Part shown: piece by piece, positions 37,492-51,556 of the stretch
How the letters are laid out: each line of letters begins with the position of its first letter
Numbering within the stretch: the stretch's first letter is position 1
Source of the DNA: Bigelowiella natans CCMP2755
Lineage: Eukaryota; Cercozoa; Chlorarachniophyceae
Assembly: GCA_000320545.1 (NCBI GenBank)
Contig: ADNK01001866.1
Coordinates: forward strand, 1 to 64,000
Direction: 5' to 3'
Length of the DNA: 64,000 nucleotides
Notes under the pieces: generated by a model
Told to the model about the DNA's origin: nothing
What the model saw: only the letters and a program-made list of their open reading frames with translations
Database searches by the model: none
Program-made: the position numbers and the translations under genes

Positions 37492-39297
37492 TTAATTTGC
37501 AATCCTTTTTCTTTTTTCACCGTTTGAAATTGCCAGACCTGTTGTGCCTGTGCAATAAGAGTTTCTGACATTGGAGTGGCAACATTTGTAACCCCATTTA
37601 CCATCCTTCCAATAGCTTCCCCAAACCGCAGTATGGTTATTGTCGTATACATCTTCAATGTATTTCGATTTGGGAATCGCAGGCTCTTTGCCTTTGATAA
37701 GGTGTCCATCCTCGTCGTACTCTACATAGTTTTCTGATTGATTTAGCAAAAGTTCCTTTGCCGGAGCTTTTAAATGCTTTACACCACCATACTTATCAAG
37801 TACAGACCGACGGAGATTATTAACTTGTTGCATCCTGCGTTTTTGTTCCGACTGAAAGTGAAGCTCAGCCTGACTCGGGGCAGCTTGTAAGTGCACGTCA
37901 CTATCACCATCGTCATTTTTAGCGAAAGCAAAGAGCTGCAGTTTTTTAATCTTCTGTGCATCTCCGCTCATACGGACAAAGTTATCTCCCGCATATGTCA
38001 AATCGCTAGGGTCCTTCTCTGGGTGAGGATTTGCACGCATGGAACGAGTTTTCGGATCATAATGGGCCGATTTCGTGCTGAGATTGAGCAAATACTTGGC
38101 CGTGTCCTCACGGATACGCAAGTTGCGGACGGTGGTACGTGTGCGAGCGTCACGCTTTTGGATTACTTCTCCTACATCATCTTTAAGTTCATCCCCCGAC
38201 TCTCCCTCCTCATCATCACTATCTGAATCACTGTCACTATCAGAGTCGGAGTCAGAATCAGCATCTGGATTGGCTTCTCTTTTTGCCTTCTTCTGCGCGC
38301 GCTTCTTCTGTCTGCGTAGCAGCCTGTCCCTGAGTACAAAATCAACGTAAGAGGCTGACAATTTCCCAAATTTTCATTTCTATGCTTCTTTTCGCAACTA
38401 ACTTTTTCTTCGCAGCTTTCCTTCTCATTTGTTCGTCAAGTTCTTTTGCTTTCTTCTTTCTCCTCGCTAATTCCACTTTCTGATGAACTGTGATAGTTTA
38501 TGGGCAAAATTTAGTTCGTTTTCAGGGTTTTCCGGAGGAAAAGGTGTACAAAAAGAAGAATCGTATCATCCACTTACAGTTAATGATGTCCTTGTATTTG
38601 GAGGTATCATATCCTTTCCAACGATCTCGTTTCGCATCGAAACTGCCAGTCTCGTGATGCTTCACAACCTCGTCCGCAACGCATTTATTCGTGAACCTTG
38701 CGCCTCTGCGACGGGGGCGCTCAACACAATCCTTTTTCTAAACACAAAAAATACGAGCTTCAGGCAATCTGAATATAGCGACATGAATCACTATAATCAC
38801 AGCTATCACTATGAAAATACCTTGTGCGTCATTGCCCCGCAATTTTCACAGGCACCTTTTCTCCACTTCGAAGCCTTTTTGCCCCTCTTGAACTTCGGCT
38901 CAAATTTTGTCCTTATCGAGCTTTTCTCTTTGTCGACCCCGAAGTGTGACTGTCGCTGGTGCTTCAGACCAACTTTACCATCACTAATATACCATGGTGC
39001 CACCGACATGTACTGCGGAATGTGCGGGTTAATCATGTTTCCCTCCTCATCGATCTCGGGGGGAGCAACGGCGAGCTTTCGGAGCTCCTCCAGCTCCTTC
39101 GCCTTTTTAAAGTCCTCACGAGAACGTCCTGTGGATAGTATAAATGATAGAATTAGGGTCATGAGTTCAAGTTCTCGCAATCATCAAATGCATTTGAAAC
39201 AATACTGTTCGACAATACAATGATGAATATGAACTCCTCAACACTTATGGAAATAATAATGGGTGGCTTCAAAATAAATTTCCGTACGTGCTGCCAT
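37492..39297 (-). CDS. SLU7: Pre-mRNA splicing factor SLU7
   Basis: Second-step splicing factor that helps 3' splice-site choice. Exons 39297-39288 (only ATGGCAGCAC), 39128-38821, 38737-38578, 38487-38403, 38329-37492; phases close to 466 residues. It begins [20 protein letters not shown]. Family landmarks: [27 protein letters not shown]; the CCHC knuckle [70 protein letters not shown]; and [15 protein letters not shown]. An Asp-Ser repeat (about 38215-38255 on the plus strand) lies in the acidic linker. The length lies between yeast and animal proteins. The second cysteine-rich segment ([13 protein letters not shown]) is kept. Confidence 0.95.
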
Positions 39298-40490
39298 GGT
39301 GGTTCTCCTTGGGCTTTTGCCTTCCGATCAGACTGCTTATCTCCGCGATGGGGCTTTTTTCTCCTCGCGTTCGTTGGTGGGTGTGCGCCAGAGCTGTGTA
39401 CGATAAAGGATAATTTTTATACGAGACAAGCTATGTTGTAGACACACAGTAAAAATAGCTCTATGTTTTAGTTTCATCTTCTTTGCATTTATTCACCTGA
39501 ATTACATGTCTAAGACAAGGCATGTGGCTCATATTTTTCATCAAAACGAATCTCCCTCTCATGAGATCTCTGGAGGTCCACCAGAGAATTTGCTCGGTTG
39601 CCTAGAACGAGCGATTTGGCCCTCGTCCTGCTAGTCCAACTGTTTGAGCACATCCAGCTACATCAATAACAGCAGTGCCAATGGCACATCTCATTGGGAT
39701 GTTGAAGTGAACACGAATCTTGAATCTTCAATCATTCAAGGAATTCAAGGTCGTTCGTTCACAGCCAGCACTGGAGCAGGCTGGACTCTGCTAGCTCTGG
39801 AGCTGGACTGGCAACTGGAAAAGGCTGGCAGGTCGAAACCACGTGTGGCCAATTCGTTCAAGTCAGCTGGCCCGCAGCCCGGCATGTACGCGGTGCGTAC
39901 GCGCTGCTTACTTGCCCGTCCACTGGACTAGTTGAGGCGCGTGCAACTTGTCAGCAGTGCTAGCAGTGACAGGCTAGCCAGTTGCACACACACCTGCTGG
40001 CCTGCTTGCTAGCTTCTTGGAACGCCAGAACGTCGAGTGAACGAACTGCACTCGCGCCACAGCGCACATTCTTTGCTCTTTTGATTTCTAGATTTGCTGC
40101 ACTCCAGCACCATGGCACTGCACACCAAACATGCACCACTGCTGGACTGGACTAGCTAGCTAGAATGAACAAAGCTAGAAAGCTAGAAAGCCATGTGGAA
40201 AGACCAACAACAACTCAACCTAGCTAGCTAGTCAACGAATGTTCAGATTGTATACAGATGCCCTGCCAGCATGGAACGACGACGAGAGTCCGCATGCATG
40301 CATGTCTAGACGTGTGCGCACGCTAGCTAGCTGGCACGCACGTGTGCATTCATCACATGACCATCATCATCACCATCATCATCGTACGTAGGCGTTTCAT
40401 CACAGCCATCTCATGTTCATTGCATTGGTCAACTATACAACGTGTTGTAGTCATTCCAGATTTCGAGAATCTGCTGCAATTTTTCGAAAT
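39298..40490. repeat. Intergenic palindrome-rich island
   Basis: Non-coding. From 39560 to 40440 it is rich in CTAGCTAG, GCATGC and GCTGGACT words, including GCATGCATGCATG near 40294 and CTAGCTAGCTAG words near 40155 and 40222. It separates the 5' side of SLU7 from the 3' end of the C2 gene. No block of the dispersed-repeat family was recognised with certainty. Confidence 0.5.
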
Positions 40491-43400
40491 TCATTTTGGT
40501 GGTGCAATTGCGACATTGAGTTTGGATCTGACAAGTTTTGTGCTAGAAGGCTCAAGACCATTCTCTTTGCGTGGTGCGTCAGTCCGAAATTTGAGTGTGA
40601 GAAGTGGCGTTACTGGCCGTACAGATTGTGTGTCAGTTAGGGCTGGAGACGATCGAGCTTTTGTCAACACTGGCATTGCTGGGGTCAGAGGTCTGCTCAC
40701 TTTGTTTACAACCTGTCTTTTCATGTTCTTCTTGTCGGCACTAGAACGACGCATGAGATTGTATTGACAGGCAGATAAAGACTCCATGAATTCGTTGCCG
40801 CTTATAGCGATCGATGAGCACCCCGATGCAAGTGATAGTAAATCACGATCCGGATCCGTTGAGTCCAAAGATCCGGTTTCCGAATCATTTCGAGAAAAAC
40901 TTGCGAGCAGAGTAGAGGGAATGGAACCTCGATTGTTATTCTTGTTTAAAGGAAATCTTTGATCTCTTTGAAAATTCGCAATGTTATCTTCTTGTGCAGT
41001 CGAAGGGTTTGTTAGAGATCGCTCTCTTGTTATTCTTGGGGAGAGCAAGTCGATGTAATTGCGCCGTCGGCGCCCGCTTCTATTCGCAGCTGAATTTGCC
41101 CTGTGACGTCTGGATGGGACCTGCGGAGATGATACCTTTGGCGCCGGTTCGCTGTGATTCCCGAAAATTAATGCCTTTTTCGGGGGGGATGATTTGTAAA
41201 TTAAGTATATCTTTAACTGACTAGATGTCTTACTTCCATACCTGGTATCTGATGAGAAATTCAATGCAATCGATGGTATGTTTAACCATCTACAAAGGTT
41301 AAAAATAACCAATTTAAGTCTCAAAATGTGTTGTTAATGTTGTATATTGTCTGACCAACATAGCTTCTGTACTGATCAGGGGTGGTCGGAGTAGATTAGG
41401 TGCCCTAAATTTATATGGCATTCGTTGTTGCTCTCTAACTCACTCAAAATTATTCGAGATATACCAAACGATAGCAAGATTGTATTCAGGCATTTTATTT
41501 TTCTCCGATTGTGCAGCAACCTGGAGGACATTCAAACCTTTACTACGTTTTCTGAACAACTTTTACCTATACATTACCTTAGAGAGAAACCACATTAGAT
41601 AGTGTAGAACTATCAAATTTGAGTGAGGAAGTTGCCCGACAAGATTCGAATACTGGTCAATGCGCTTTTGCGTATTCATAGCCAACTTTGTACTACATAT
41701 TTTCACATATATTAGAATGTACATCTTGATTTCATTATGAAGAATCGCTACCTGGTACCATTGTCAACCGTACTTTTATTTTCATTCTACAAAAAGAATA
41801 TAACGATGTCTATTACGTTATCTAAGGTCTTAAAGAACAAATTTGTATACCTTCCTCCAATCTGCAGCAGCCTTTGTGAAGGTGACAAATTTATCTTGTG
41901 GAATTATCGGGTCTTGAAGCTGAAAGTAAACATAAATTTGAATTACAAACACTCGTCTTTGGAAAGATTAGCGAGTACCTGTCTGAAATAAGCTTTTAGG
42001 ACGCATGCTGCTTCGTGCGAGGATGAAAACATAGCTGTTTATAGGTAGAAATTTTGGGTAAAAACAGTTCAGTCTCCATAACAGTACTACCTTCACCCCT
42101 GCTGCTTTGTCTAACAAGAAGCTATGAAACATATGTGCAAAAATTATCGTTACTTGTAGAAGTGTCTCTTACAGGTTAGTACATTTGTAGATTCTTCTTT
42201 ATTGATATCCAATAGCCCATCGTACGCCAGTTGAATTGACCTTCACAAAAAATGATCCTTCTAATCTACATAGAAAGTAATATATATCACAAAATTTCGT
42301 ACAACCGAATCTTCTTTGAATCTCCTTCAATTCTGATGGAAGAAATTTTATTAGTACGAACAGCTTCTCTTTGAGATAGAGTTTCTCGATGGTCGTATTG
42401 TTACCGAAATATTCCCGGAGTTTCAATTCGATTACAGTCCAGAATATATTCAACACAGTCGTAACTGATTAAAAACAATTTTATTTATAGTGATAAAGAG
42501 TTTCATTTAGCGTTTATCCCTACCAGGGGTCTGGAATGGGACTGTGTGCGAGTTCAACTCCCCTAAGCATACGGAAAAGATTATTTTTTAGTAACAATTC
42601 GTGAAAAACGTGACCTCTTACCTATCTAACGTAGTTCCGAATATTTGAGAGCTGTGAATTTTCTCAGAATGTTCTCGCCCGAGCCAAGTTATTCCGCTTC
42701 TCCGGCGCGACAAAGGGCGCCTAAGGATGATTAATACTAGTTAATTGAATTTATACTCTTAATTAGCATAAATCGACTCACGGGGTTGATGGCAAAGCTC
42801 GTCTTCTCCCACTATTAGCAATACGATAAACTGGGGGCGTCACGTTCAAAGACATTCTAGATCCATAATCAAGTTGAGACTTTTAAAGATACATGTGATG
42901 AACTGGAAGCAAAAACCTTCGATTAGACTTCAGTATTGTATCTCGCTTATTAGTCCTGCTCGTAAAATTATCATTGGCAACTGTCATAGTATTCACTATG
43001 GGTGAACCAACCTTTGTAAGTTGGTCAATACGACATCGCTGTCCTCGTTGTTATCGTTCCAACTGACAAGAAGTCATGTCAATTCACATTAGCCATTTTG
43101 ATGTGGACATAAAAGATGTTATTGATTGTCGCTGATACTCACCGCCACATAGTTGCAGCTCGATGAGGTACAAAACGAAACGCAAGATGTAGTGTACCAT
43201 ATGATCGTGAACCTGCACATGTTGTCATCTATAGGTATGTATTCTGTACTTTGAATTTAATGTATTACGGAATTTTCCAGACAAATCTTTATACAATTCA
43301 TAGTTCGCCGAGAATACGTTTTTTGAACACTCTGTAAAGAATAAAACTGTATATGAAGTCCTCAAGTATAATCCAGATAAATACCTTGCTGTTGACTCCG

Positions 43401-44891
43401 ATTGTGATGGAATGTGAGGCCTTGTACTTCAGAGAGGGGGCGATCGCCCTGTAAAAGGATATAAGTTGTAGACGTGGTAGTTCTCAAATTTCGTGCTGCA
43501 GTAAGTTACCGATATAAGAGGATTTAGAAATGGCAAAACGTCTGAGAGGTGGAGAATGACCTGCATGGTTTCATAAAGTTAGATTTATAAATTTTTAGAT
43601 AATGTAATCACACCCGTCCCTCGGTGCTCCTTTTCCTCACAATCTGGATGAAAAAAAATATACGAAACTCAATCTCTCCGTACATAAACAACATTATCGA
43701 TGAGTAAACCTTTATTTTGAGTGAGTTGGCCCAGGGTTTTATCGGAATACGGAGGGTGTAGTTCCAGACTGGATTGGTTCTACTGCTTGTAGCCGAAGGT
43801 GTCTGCACACAAGGGTTTTTATGCTTTGTCACAGAAAATTTCCATAATCACATCAACTGGAATGGCTATCAGTCACTTCATAAAGGACTCTATTGCTGTT
43901 GTTCTTAGATTTCCAATTTCTAGGTGTGAGCGCCTCATTGCTAGACTTTGGTGGAAGAACTTCAACGAGAACGTAATGTGATGATTGCTAAAACCATTTG
44001 TTAGTCAATTGATGGAATCTATATATTGTTCTATAATTATAGATGCAACCCCATTTCCTTTGGAGAATGTGGATGATTTGCCCCCAAGATTGGAAGCCCG
44101 TATCTTCGCATGAGTTAAAAAAATTATCACAGGAAGAAAGTTTCATCAAATACAACTGTTACCACTGTAAGAAGAAGGTCTCCCTGTAGGAATACCGCAG
44201 CACGAGGTGCCTGTAAAGAAACACCTCTTATAAGGTGAAGTTTATTGACATAAGCGCTGATATAACCAGATCGCGTACTCCAGTATTAATCTTTATAGGG
44301 GTGCGTTGTGTCCCGAAGATGGTCGATAGTTTTTGTGCAAAAGAATGCTGTGGGACAACACCGAGAGCGTCCTTCCTCGATCTAAATAACAAATTATTGT
44401 CACTTTGTATCTTTATTACAGTGCAAGCTTGTACTTCTGCTCTCTGCTTGTAACATGAGTAACATGAGTCCTCCGAAGAAGAAAGATCTCTCCAACACTG
44501 CTTCCTCCCTTAAAATTTCCAAAACCACGATTTCCTTTCTCTGGCATCTTAGGAGGCCCGCTTGTAACACTAAACTTTCGGAAACCGGTCATCCGACGCC
44601 GCTTCATTTAGGTGGCTACTTTTCGTCGAAAATCGAAAGTCCAAATTATGTCGGCGGAACGGCTCCGAAGCTTCAAGGTTGACAATCCACTCATGTATGC
44701 ACTGATGTAACAGAAACTCTTATCTAGTTGCATCGTATTCCAAAATTTTCAAAATACCAATCCATCATCTTCGACATTTCTTGCCCAAACGGACGCCAAA
44801 CCCCGGAAGCCTTTGGGGAAGGAGTTTTAGTGAAGGATTGGCTTCGGTTCAAGTACGACTCATCAGGGGCCAGCTTCCAGTCCCATCGAAC
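40491..44891 (-). CDS. C2-domain protein with Ser/Arg-rich C-terminus, partial model
   Basis: Predicted phospholipid- or protein-binding C2 protein. The last exon reads from about 41160 down to the TGA at 40491, Ser/Thr/Arg-rich and probably disordered. C2 strands lie on the minus strand near 44180-43440: GDLLLTV / IRASNLGGKSSTFSKGNG, NWKSKNNSNRVLYE, TPSATSSRTNPVWNYTLRI, IVRKRSTEGR and VILHLSDVLPFLNPLIS. The NPVWN motif and the flanking strands are typical of C2 edges. Further exons carry GTLHLAFRFVPHR (about 43190), ELKEIQRRFGCTKFCDIYYF (about 42330-42270) and, upstream, VRWDWKLAPDESYLNRSQSF (44891-44758). Several middle junctions and the true start remain unresolved, so the boundaries of the protein are approximate. 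The region is more AT-rich than its neighbours. Confidence 0.6.
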
Positions 44892-46143
44892 CTGTGGAAA
44901 TTTGAACCAAATCTAGCAATTACAATGAATATCGATTTCGCTGATTTTTTCCCGATTTTATGTGACGTTGTATTTGTGCATTCGTGCATTTGCACGTTCA
45001 TGCGTTCATGCCATGTACATGCGTTCATGCGTTCATGTGTGTTGCATGTTGCATGTCAAGTTGCCAAGCCAACGCGTTCTGTTGTTCTGTTGTTCTGTTG
45101 TGCAACCTCTCCATCAATAACAGTGTGTATTGCCATCGATGCAAAACGTCAATGATTGACGCTGATGCAAATGGTGAAAGCTGTTGTCCAAAATAGTTGC
45201 GGATGGCGTGCTCCCTTGCCCCACTTCCCCTCGTCCGCTTGTTTTCCCGAGCAAGGACAATCCTACTGAAACAGGAATGGGACTCGTTTCTTCATTGCGA
45301 CAATACCAACATGCGTATTTTGTAATACGACTTCCCTCGGAGGAAATTCCGAATAATTATTTTGTCTCGACCTACAAATGGCTTGGTTTCCTGTGATTTT
45401 TCTCCTTGCGAAGTCGATCTTCGTACACAAAAAATGGGCTGCCTTCCGATCCAGTGGCAAGGCAGCACAACGCATACCGAGGAATTAACGACCAAAGAAC
45501 TTATTCTTCGTTTAAAGAATAGCACGAATGGCCTGGAATTCGCCTTAGAAACACAATTTGGCAGCGAAATGTAAAGATAACGGGTCCCGAGAGGATTTGA
45601 GGCAGCTGCAGTAAGCTACCGTCAGCTTGCGATTTGACCTGAGATCTCCTATTAGGATGTCTATCGGATAAAAATTGGCCTATTCCTTTTTTACGACGGC
45701 TTTGGTCGGCGTTAAGTGATCTTGAACGTTCTCGTTATTTTTGTCATCATTTATGAGCTGAAAACATCTTGTGAAATCGGACACACTTCACGAAATTGGG
45801 TCCTGGATTTCTTTGCACGTGACGTAACATATAATGTCCACCACCTCAAACTAGGTGGTACATTTTCCTCTTCTCTTCCCCTCTGCTCCCTCGAATCCGT
45901 CTGATCAGAAGAAATACTTTTCCGTACCAACACTAGGCTTTCCCCTGACTGCCAAGTTTAGGTAGCACCGCTTCGTCTGTCTGGGATCCGAGCAGGTTTA
46001 AGAAGAAGAATTCTGAACAAAAGTTCCCAGAACGCTTTTAAATTTGCTCATACCCGGGAGACCTCACAACTATGTCAAATTAGGCTGAAGACGGGAGCTT
46101 GACTATCGGTCACGAAGGAGTAATTTGCGGTAGGAGGGCGATA
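44892..46143. other. Gap with open frames on both strands, no model
   Basis: The stretch 44965-45060 holds GTTCATGC direct repeats. Between 45184 and 45575 both strands are open: plus SPCEVDLRTQKMGCLPIQWQ, minus RSRQNNYSEFPPREVVLQN. I could not decide between them; one may be an upstream exon of the C2 gene. The rest (45600-46143) includes the leader of the CAP-Gly gene. Confidence 0.3.
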
Positions 46144-48437
46144 ATGACATCCCCTCCCTCAAAAATCACAATATCCACCAAACCCATAGCAGCTGCTACC
46201 ACCAGCACTACACGAGGTTTCAGAGTCGGAGATCGCGTGTCGCTTACCAAAACGGGGCATCGGGGCAGGTACGTATTATAATGTGGCAAAATAATTCCAC
46301 CGTGAGATCTCCCATTCTCACAGTAGCGCTCGTCATCATCTTGTTCTATGAAGCCCGAAATTCACTCATTTAATCATTTTTTCGTTCATTCATAATTTTC
46401 TTCTTTTCCTCGTTCATTCATAATTTTCTTCTTTTCCGTCCGCTTTCTCGTTGTTCCACTCCTCCCGCCCTCCTTTTTTCACGCCGCAATGCATTGTTAC
46501 ATAGAGTTGCGTATGAAGGGAAGGTGAAGTTCAGACCAGGCCACTTCATAGGAGTGGTCCTCGAAAGACCTGTTGGACTGAATAATGGCGTGGTTAAGGG
46601 AGTCAGGTAGAAGTAGTAGAGGTAATGGTAGAAGCACAACTACTAGTTGCTGTTGTCTGGGTGGATGGGAGCAATCGATATTTTTTGGTATTCATAGCGC
46701 ACGCAACACGCGGACAAAAGATCATTATGTTTCATGCTGCCTCATATTAGGTACTTTGAATGCAAGCCACGCTATGGAATTTTTGTCCGGGCACCAGCTC
46801 TTAGCTTAATCGAAGCCGCGAAATCAGTAAAAAATAGTGGTAGTACGAGTAGGACGAATAGAAGTGGGAGGATGATTTCCAGCTCCAGGAGTACAATGAG
46901 CAACGGTAGCAGTAGTAGTAGTAGTGGTGGTGGTAGCAGCAGCATAAACAAAGCTAGTGCCATCGATCCATTGTCCAAAAGTGGGCGGGTGAGCATTCCT
47001 GTCGTCAAGGTAGCAGCAGATGAACAATAGGCTAGTTTAATAGAAGAATGGGGACCCATGGCCTTGCGGCAGTTTCTGTATGCCAATGAATTGTGTGGTT
47101 ATCGTCCATCCAAAATGCCGCTGCCCCCTCAGAATATCATCAACCGATACACATTATCACGCACTGGATATGGTCACATGCACTCGAGGACCAGCATCTT
47201 TTAACTACTTGTGATTCGCAGAGGCGTTCATCAAAACCACGGGCTAATTCTGCGAAATCTGCAAAGCAGGTGAGATGCGTTGTCGCATGGTGTTGACGTC
47301 GGTGTCATCGAGCTGCCTGGTGCTGGTGCTGCTACTGCTGCTGCTGCTGATGATGATGGTGGTGGTGGTGGTGGTACCAACGTTGCCTAATAAAGGCGAC
47401 ACGATCATAGCGATCAGGGGAAAAACAACGACGACAACCAACGCGAGTGGAATTTTGATGTCTTTGTCTGATACTACTGTTGCTGTTCTTATTGCGTCGT
47501 CGTGATCTGCGGGATTGAAACCTCCGTGAGGATGATGTGCTTACCTCGTATCGCTGCCATTCAGATTGCGCGGATAGTCTCCACAGTGTCTAGCCGGGCA
47601 AAAACGAAGCTCAACAAACCTTCCGAGTAGCTCACACAATAGACAATGATTTGATACCAGCCGAGGCACCGATTATTTTGTGCTTCTTCTGCTGCCGCAG
47701 CAGAACCCAAATATACCAGCTATTCTTTCACTGTCTTTGAATTCGCCACATAGCTGTATTAGTTTGAAATATTTTATCTTTCCGTCTTCCCGCCAAACGG
47801 GTAGAGGGGGTGTTGCCTCCATAGGCTCTTTGATGTTGTTGCTGCTGCTGCCTCTGCCAACGAATCATTCTTGCAAGCGATATTGTCGCTATGCCGACCG
47901 GATTTTTATTATAAGGGAAATTGAAGAAGAATGACAACTATTGTGTTGCATGATTCTTAGGAAGGGCGGAGTGCGCTCCAGTAGCAGGAGGAAAGTCGTC
48001 AGATCACAGGCCTCTCCTCGTGCAGGGTCATCAGATTCGACTCGGAGCCATCTTCATCATCGTCGTAATCCGCTTGCCGCCTCCCCATCCCCTCGGAGTA
48101 GAGCGAGGCCACAGCAAGGACAGACTGCCGGTTTTTCAAGGCAACAAGCAACCCATCAATCGTCGTCACCGTATAATAATAATATACCGAAGATGGCCTG
48201 TGGAAAGAAGACGATGACAACGACGAAGATCAAGAAGAAAGGGACAAGTGCTGAAGTAGAGAAGAAAACCAAAAAAAGAAACGACGAAGACTACGACGAT
48301 GGCTATGACAGCAACAGCAGTAGCAGCATCAACGTGAGCATGATCCTCATTTCTTCATTACGAGCACAAATTAAAGACCTGAAGGCTCAGTTGGCCGCTG
48401 CGACGATGACACAGTCTTCCTCGATACCAACTACGAG

Positions 48438-48475
<38 letters not shown>

Positions 48476-50243
48476 GTGGTGGTAATAATAGCAAGAAGGA
48501 AACCAAAACTATTGAGAGTGTAGTGCCACATTCGATGGTGACGACGACGACGACAAAGCCTCAAACAGAAGTGTTAGCTTCGGTACTAGAGGGCAAGGAG
48601 TCTTCTTCTGCATTAATAGGAGGTGGTGGGGTCGTCGTTGCCAATGAAAATGAGAAAAAAGATACTAACTGTAAAGATGACAAAATGAACGAAGATGGGG
48701 GGGGAGAAGAACTACGTAGTCTCCGTGCCAAACTCATAAAGGTGACTGCAAAGTAGATGCTGAATAAGTAGTGGTAGGAAGTAGGAAGAGGAGGAGTAGT
48801 ATCAGCAAAATGCAATTAGTTGTTTCCGAGGCAATGACTGATCGGATGAAACAAACGAACACCCGTCCCCAAATATGCCCTGCGATTTACATCAAAACAA
48901 GAAGCGGTAGTAGTGTTTCCTACGCTGTGTGTCTGTCCTCCTGTGGAGCAGCCGAAAGGGATGAATAAAAATACTCTTCGGTATTTTCATCTCTCCTGAA
49001 GGTTTTGATTCGTGCTTTGTCTTCTTCGCAACCATTCGTACGAGCGGGGGCAAACGCACACTCCACTGTATTAAACATCATTGTCATTTCTTGTGGAAAA
49101 TCAGGCTGAGTCAGAGCTGAGAGGGTCTTCCCATCGTGTTGAAGTGCTGCAGAGGAAGAATGATGCCGCACAGGCGGAGATCAAGGTACATAGATGGGAG
49201 TCCTGCAGTCGATACCAATGCTGCCGCTTAGGGTGCGTGTTAACTTGTAAGGAGGGTGGGAAATCTTCGAATTACTTTTCAAATATATCATCAAGCAGTA
49301 TTCGTTCTCACAAGAGTCATTCGTTTCGCCATTCCACGGGCAACGGGGATAGAACCTTTCACATTCATAATCGCTGATGTCGTCGCCGTCGTCGTCGTCG
49401 TTTGTCAGAAAATGGCCGAGGAGATCGGTTCCCTACGGAAGAGCTTGATGAGCAGTACCGGTATTCCAGCAAGTGAGGAAATGCGCAAAGAGGAGGCTGC
49501 AAAGCAGCACAGGCAGGGCACGGAAGGAGGAGGAGAAGAAGGAAAAGAAGAATTAGGATATTCGTCCGCAGTAAATGTTAGTTCTTCTGCTACTAACGTT
49601 CAACAAGAAGGTAGGTCACCGTGAGAGCCGACTTGTCCACTATCATCATCATCACCATCATCGTTATCATCATCATCAATAATGATAACAAATAACACCA
49701 TCTTCATTGCCACAAACTGTTGTTGCTGCTGCTGCTGCTGCTACTACTACTACTACTGCTACAATCTCTTGCAGCAGCTGTCGATCGGGAGGTGGTAGCC
49801 CTTTTGAAAGGCAAAGTAGCGTCACAAGAGAAGAAGGTGAGAGGAGGACCGTGACAACGACGAACACTACTCCTGACAAAATGAATATCTGTGCTGCTGC
49901 TGCTGCCCCCGCTTATCCTTCTCGTACTAGAATAGTGGTGATCAAGACTACAGCAAGAGCAAACTGCATGCTATTGCGTTTATTCTCTAACCTTTATCTC
50001 CCTCCTCCCTCCTGTGCCTGCCCTCCCTCCCTTCTTTCCTTCCTCCACGCGTCACATCGGCAAAACATACCAGATAAAGCGGCTAATTGACTCGGCGGAG
50101 GAGCATGCGAGCCTCATGAGAAAAGAGCTTAGCGACAAGATTGCTAAGCTGCAAAAGTCCACAGCGTAATATTCTTACACTATCCACGCTTCTCCCACTG
50201 CCCAAGCCTTCTCTCCACAATTATATATGTGAATATATACACA

Positions 50244-50284
<41 letters not shown>

Positions 50285-50642
50285 CCCCTCTCTTCCGGTT
50301 TATTCCACCAGGGTCTGTGAAAGGCTACAGAGTCAGGTTAGCGAGGGGAAGAAGAAGATGTCGAAGCTGATGCATCAGAACAAGCGCCTACGCCTCAAAG
50401 GGGCGGGCAGGCAGTCTCAGCAGCATGGGAAAATGGCGCTGGCGCAGTTCAAACGGCTCGACGGAAAAATCAAGGTTCCATGTTGGTTATCGAGGTGGAG
50501 GTGGTGCCTGTTTTTGCTGCTGCTTCTACTACTATGTTGCTCTGGTTATGTGCGATCATCGTAAAACATTCAAGTGCCGCTGAAAATCGTCGACGTTCCA
50601 TCATTATCGTCACGATTTTTATGAAGAATTGCTGCATGCGGG

Positions 50643-50673
<31 letters not shown>

Positions 50674-51250
50674 GCACACACACCATAATAATCGCTCATC
50701 ATCATCCTTATCATTCTATATCATCATCATCATCATCATCGTCATCATCATGTTTCACAGGATCTTGAGTATCATCTGCATTACGGGGCCACTGAGAAGG
50801 TAGAGCTAGTTGTAACACCTGTTGCTGTGCTGTAGACGATGATAATGATGATGATGATAATGATGGTAATGATGCATGGAGGACGATTAGGAGAATACGC
50901 CACCAATCCACCAATGATATGAACACTGGGTATATTTTAACGTATCTCAATACGATGGTTCCCTCCTTCATAGAGAGGTTACTATGACTGGTGAATGCTA
51001 CTATAAGTACGATATATTACGATATAACTAGCATCTTTGATGCCTCTTCAAAGGATACTCGAATAGAGAAGCTCATGGAAGAGAAGGACAATTTAGAGTT
51101 ATCTCTCAAGGCAGAATCTACGCGTCGGCAAAGCTATCAAGAGAAAATTTTTGGTGCGTAACTTCCTTTGTTAGGCACACTTCTAACGTTCCGTGCAAAC
51201 GCAAGCGATATTCTCCTCCCTCCTCCCTCCCCCGCTCTCTCTCTCTCTCT

Positions 51251-51303
<53 letters not shown>

Positions 51304-51458
51304 CTACTTCACTTCTCATCACGACGTACATTTTAAGTTTTCTTACTATCTGCATCCGTTGTCTAGAGTTACAATCCAAGCTGGAAATGGCCAAGGCGAG
51401 AGCCGCTCATTCCTGGTTGTTCTCTGGCGAAATGGAACTCGAAGTTGGCGTAACATAA
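46144..51458 (+). CDS. CAP-Gly domain coiled-coil protein
   Basis: Predicted microtubule-plus-end or dynactin-like protein. Resolved exons: 46144-46268, 46505-46606, 46751-46988, 47222-47269, about 47961-48741, 49105-49185, 49409-49610, 49775-49836, 50074-50165, 50312-50474, 50761-50799, 51054-51153, 51367-51458. The CAP-Gly domain reads GFRVGDRVSLTKTGHRG, VAYEGKVKFRPGHFIGVVLE, PVGLNNGVVKG and YFECKPRYGIFV. The usual GKNDG signature is GLNNG here. The middle is low-complexity (Ser, Thr, Lys). The C-terminal part is heptad-rich coiled coil (IKRLIDSAEEHASLMRKEL, RIEKLMEEKDNLELSLKAE). One junction, between 47269 and 47961, needs an extra exon because the phases do not match. Confidence 0.82.
50245..50282. 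repeat. (CT)n microsatellite
   Basis: CT tract in the polypyrimidine zone before the acceptor at 50311. Similar CT tracts occur at 51236-51300, also just upstream of an acceptor, so the repeat may act as a splice polypyrimidine tract. Confidence 0.9.
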
Positions 51459-51512
51459 CCTTGTGCTAAAACTCGCATTGCAAGCAACATTGTTGTACCC
51501 AACTCATATATG

Positions 51513-51556
<44 letters not shown>

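Noticed and set aside
44455-44682. Plus-strand ORF of 75 residues
   Set aside because: The strand with support in this neighbourhood is minus (C2 gene exons at 44758-44891 and below 44200).
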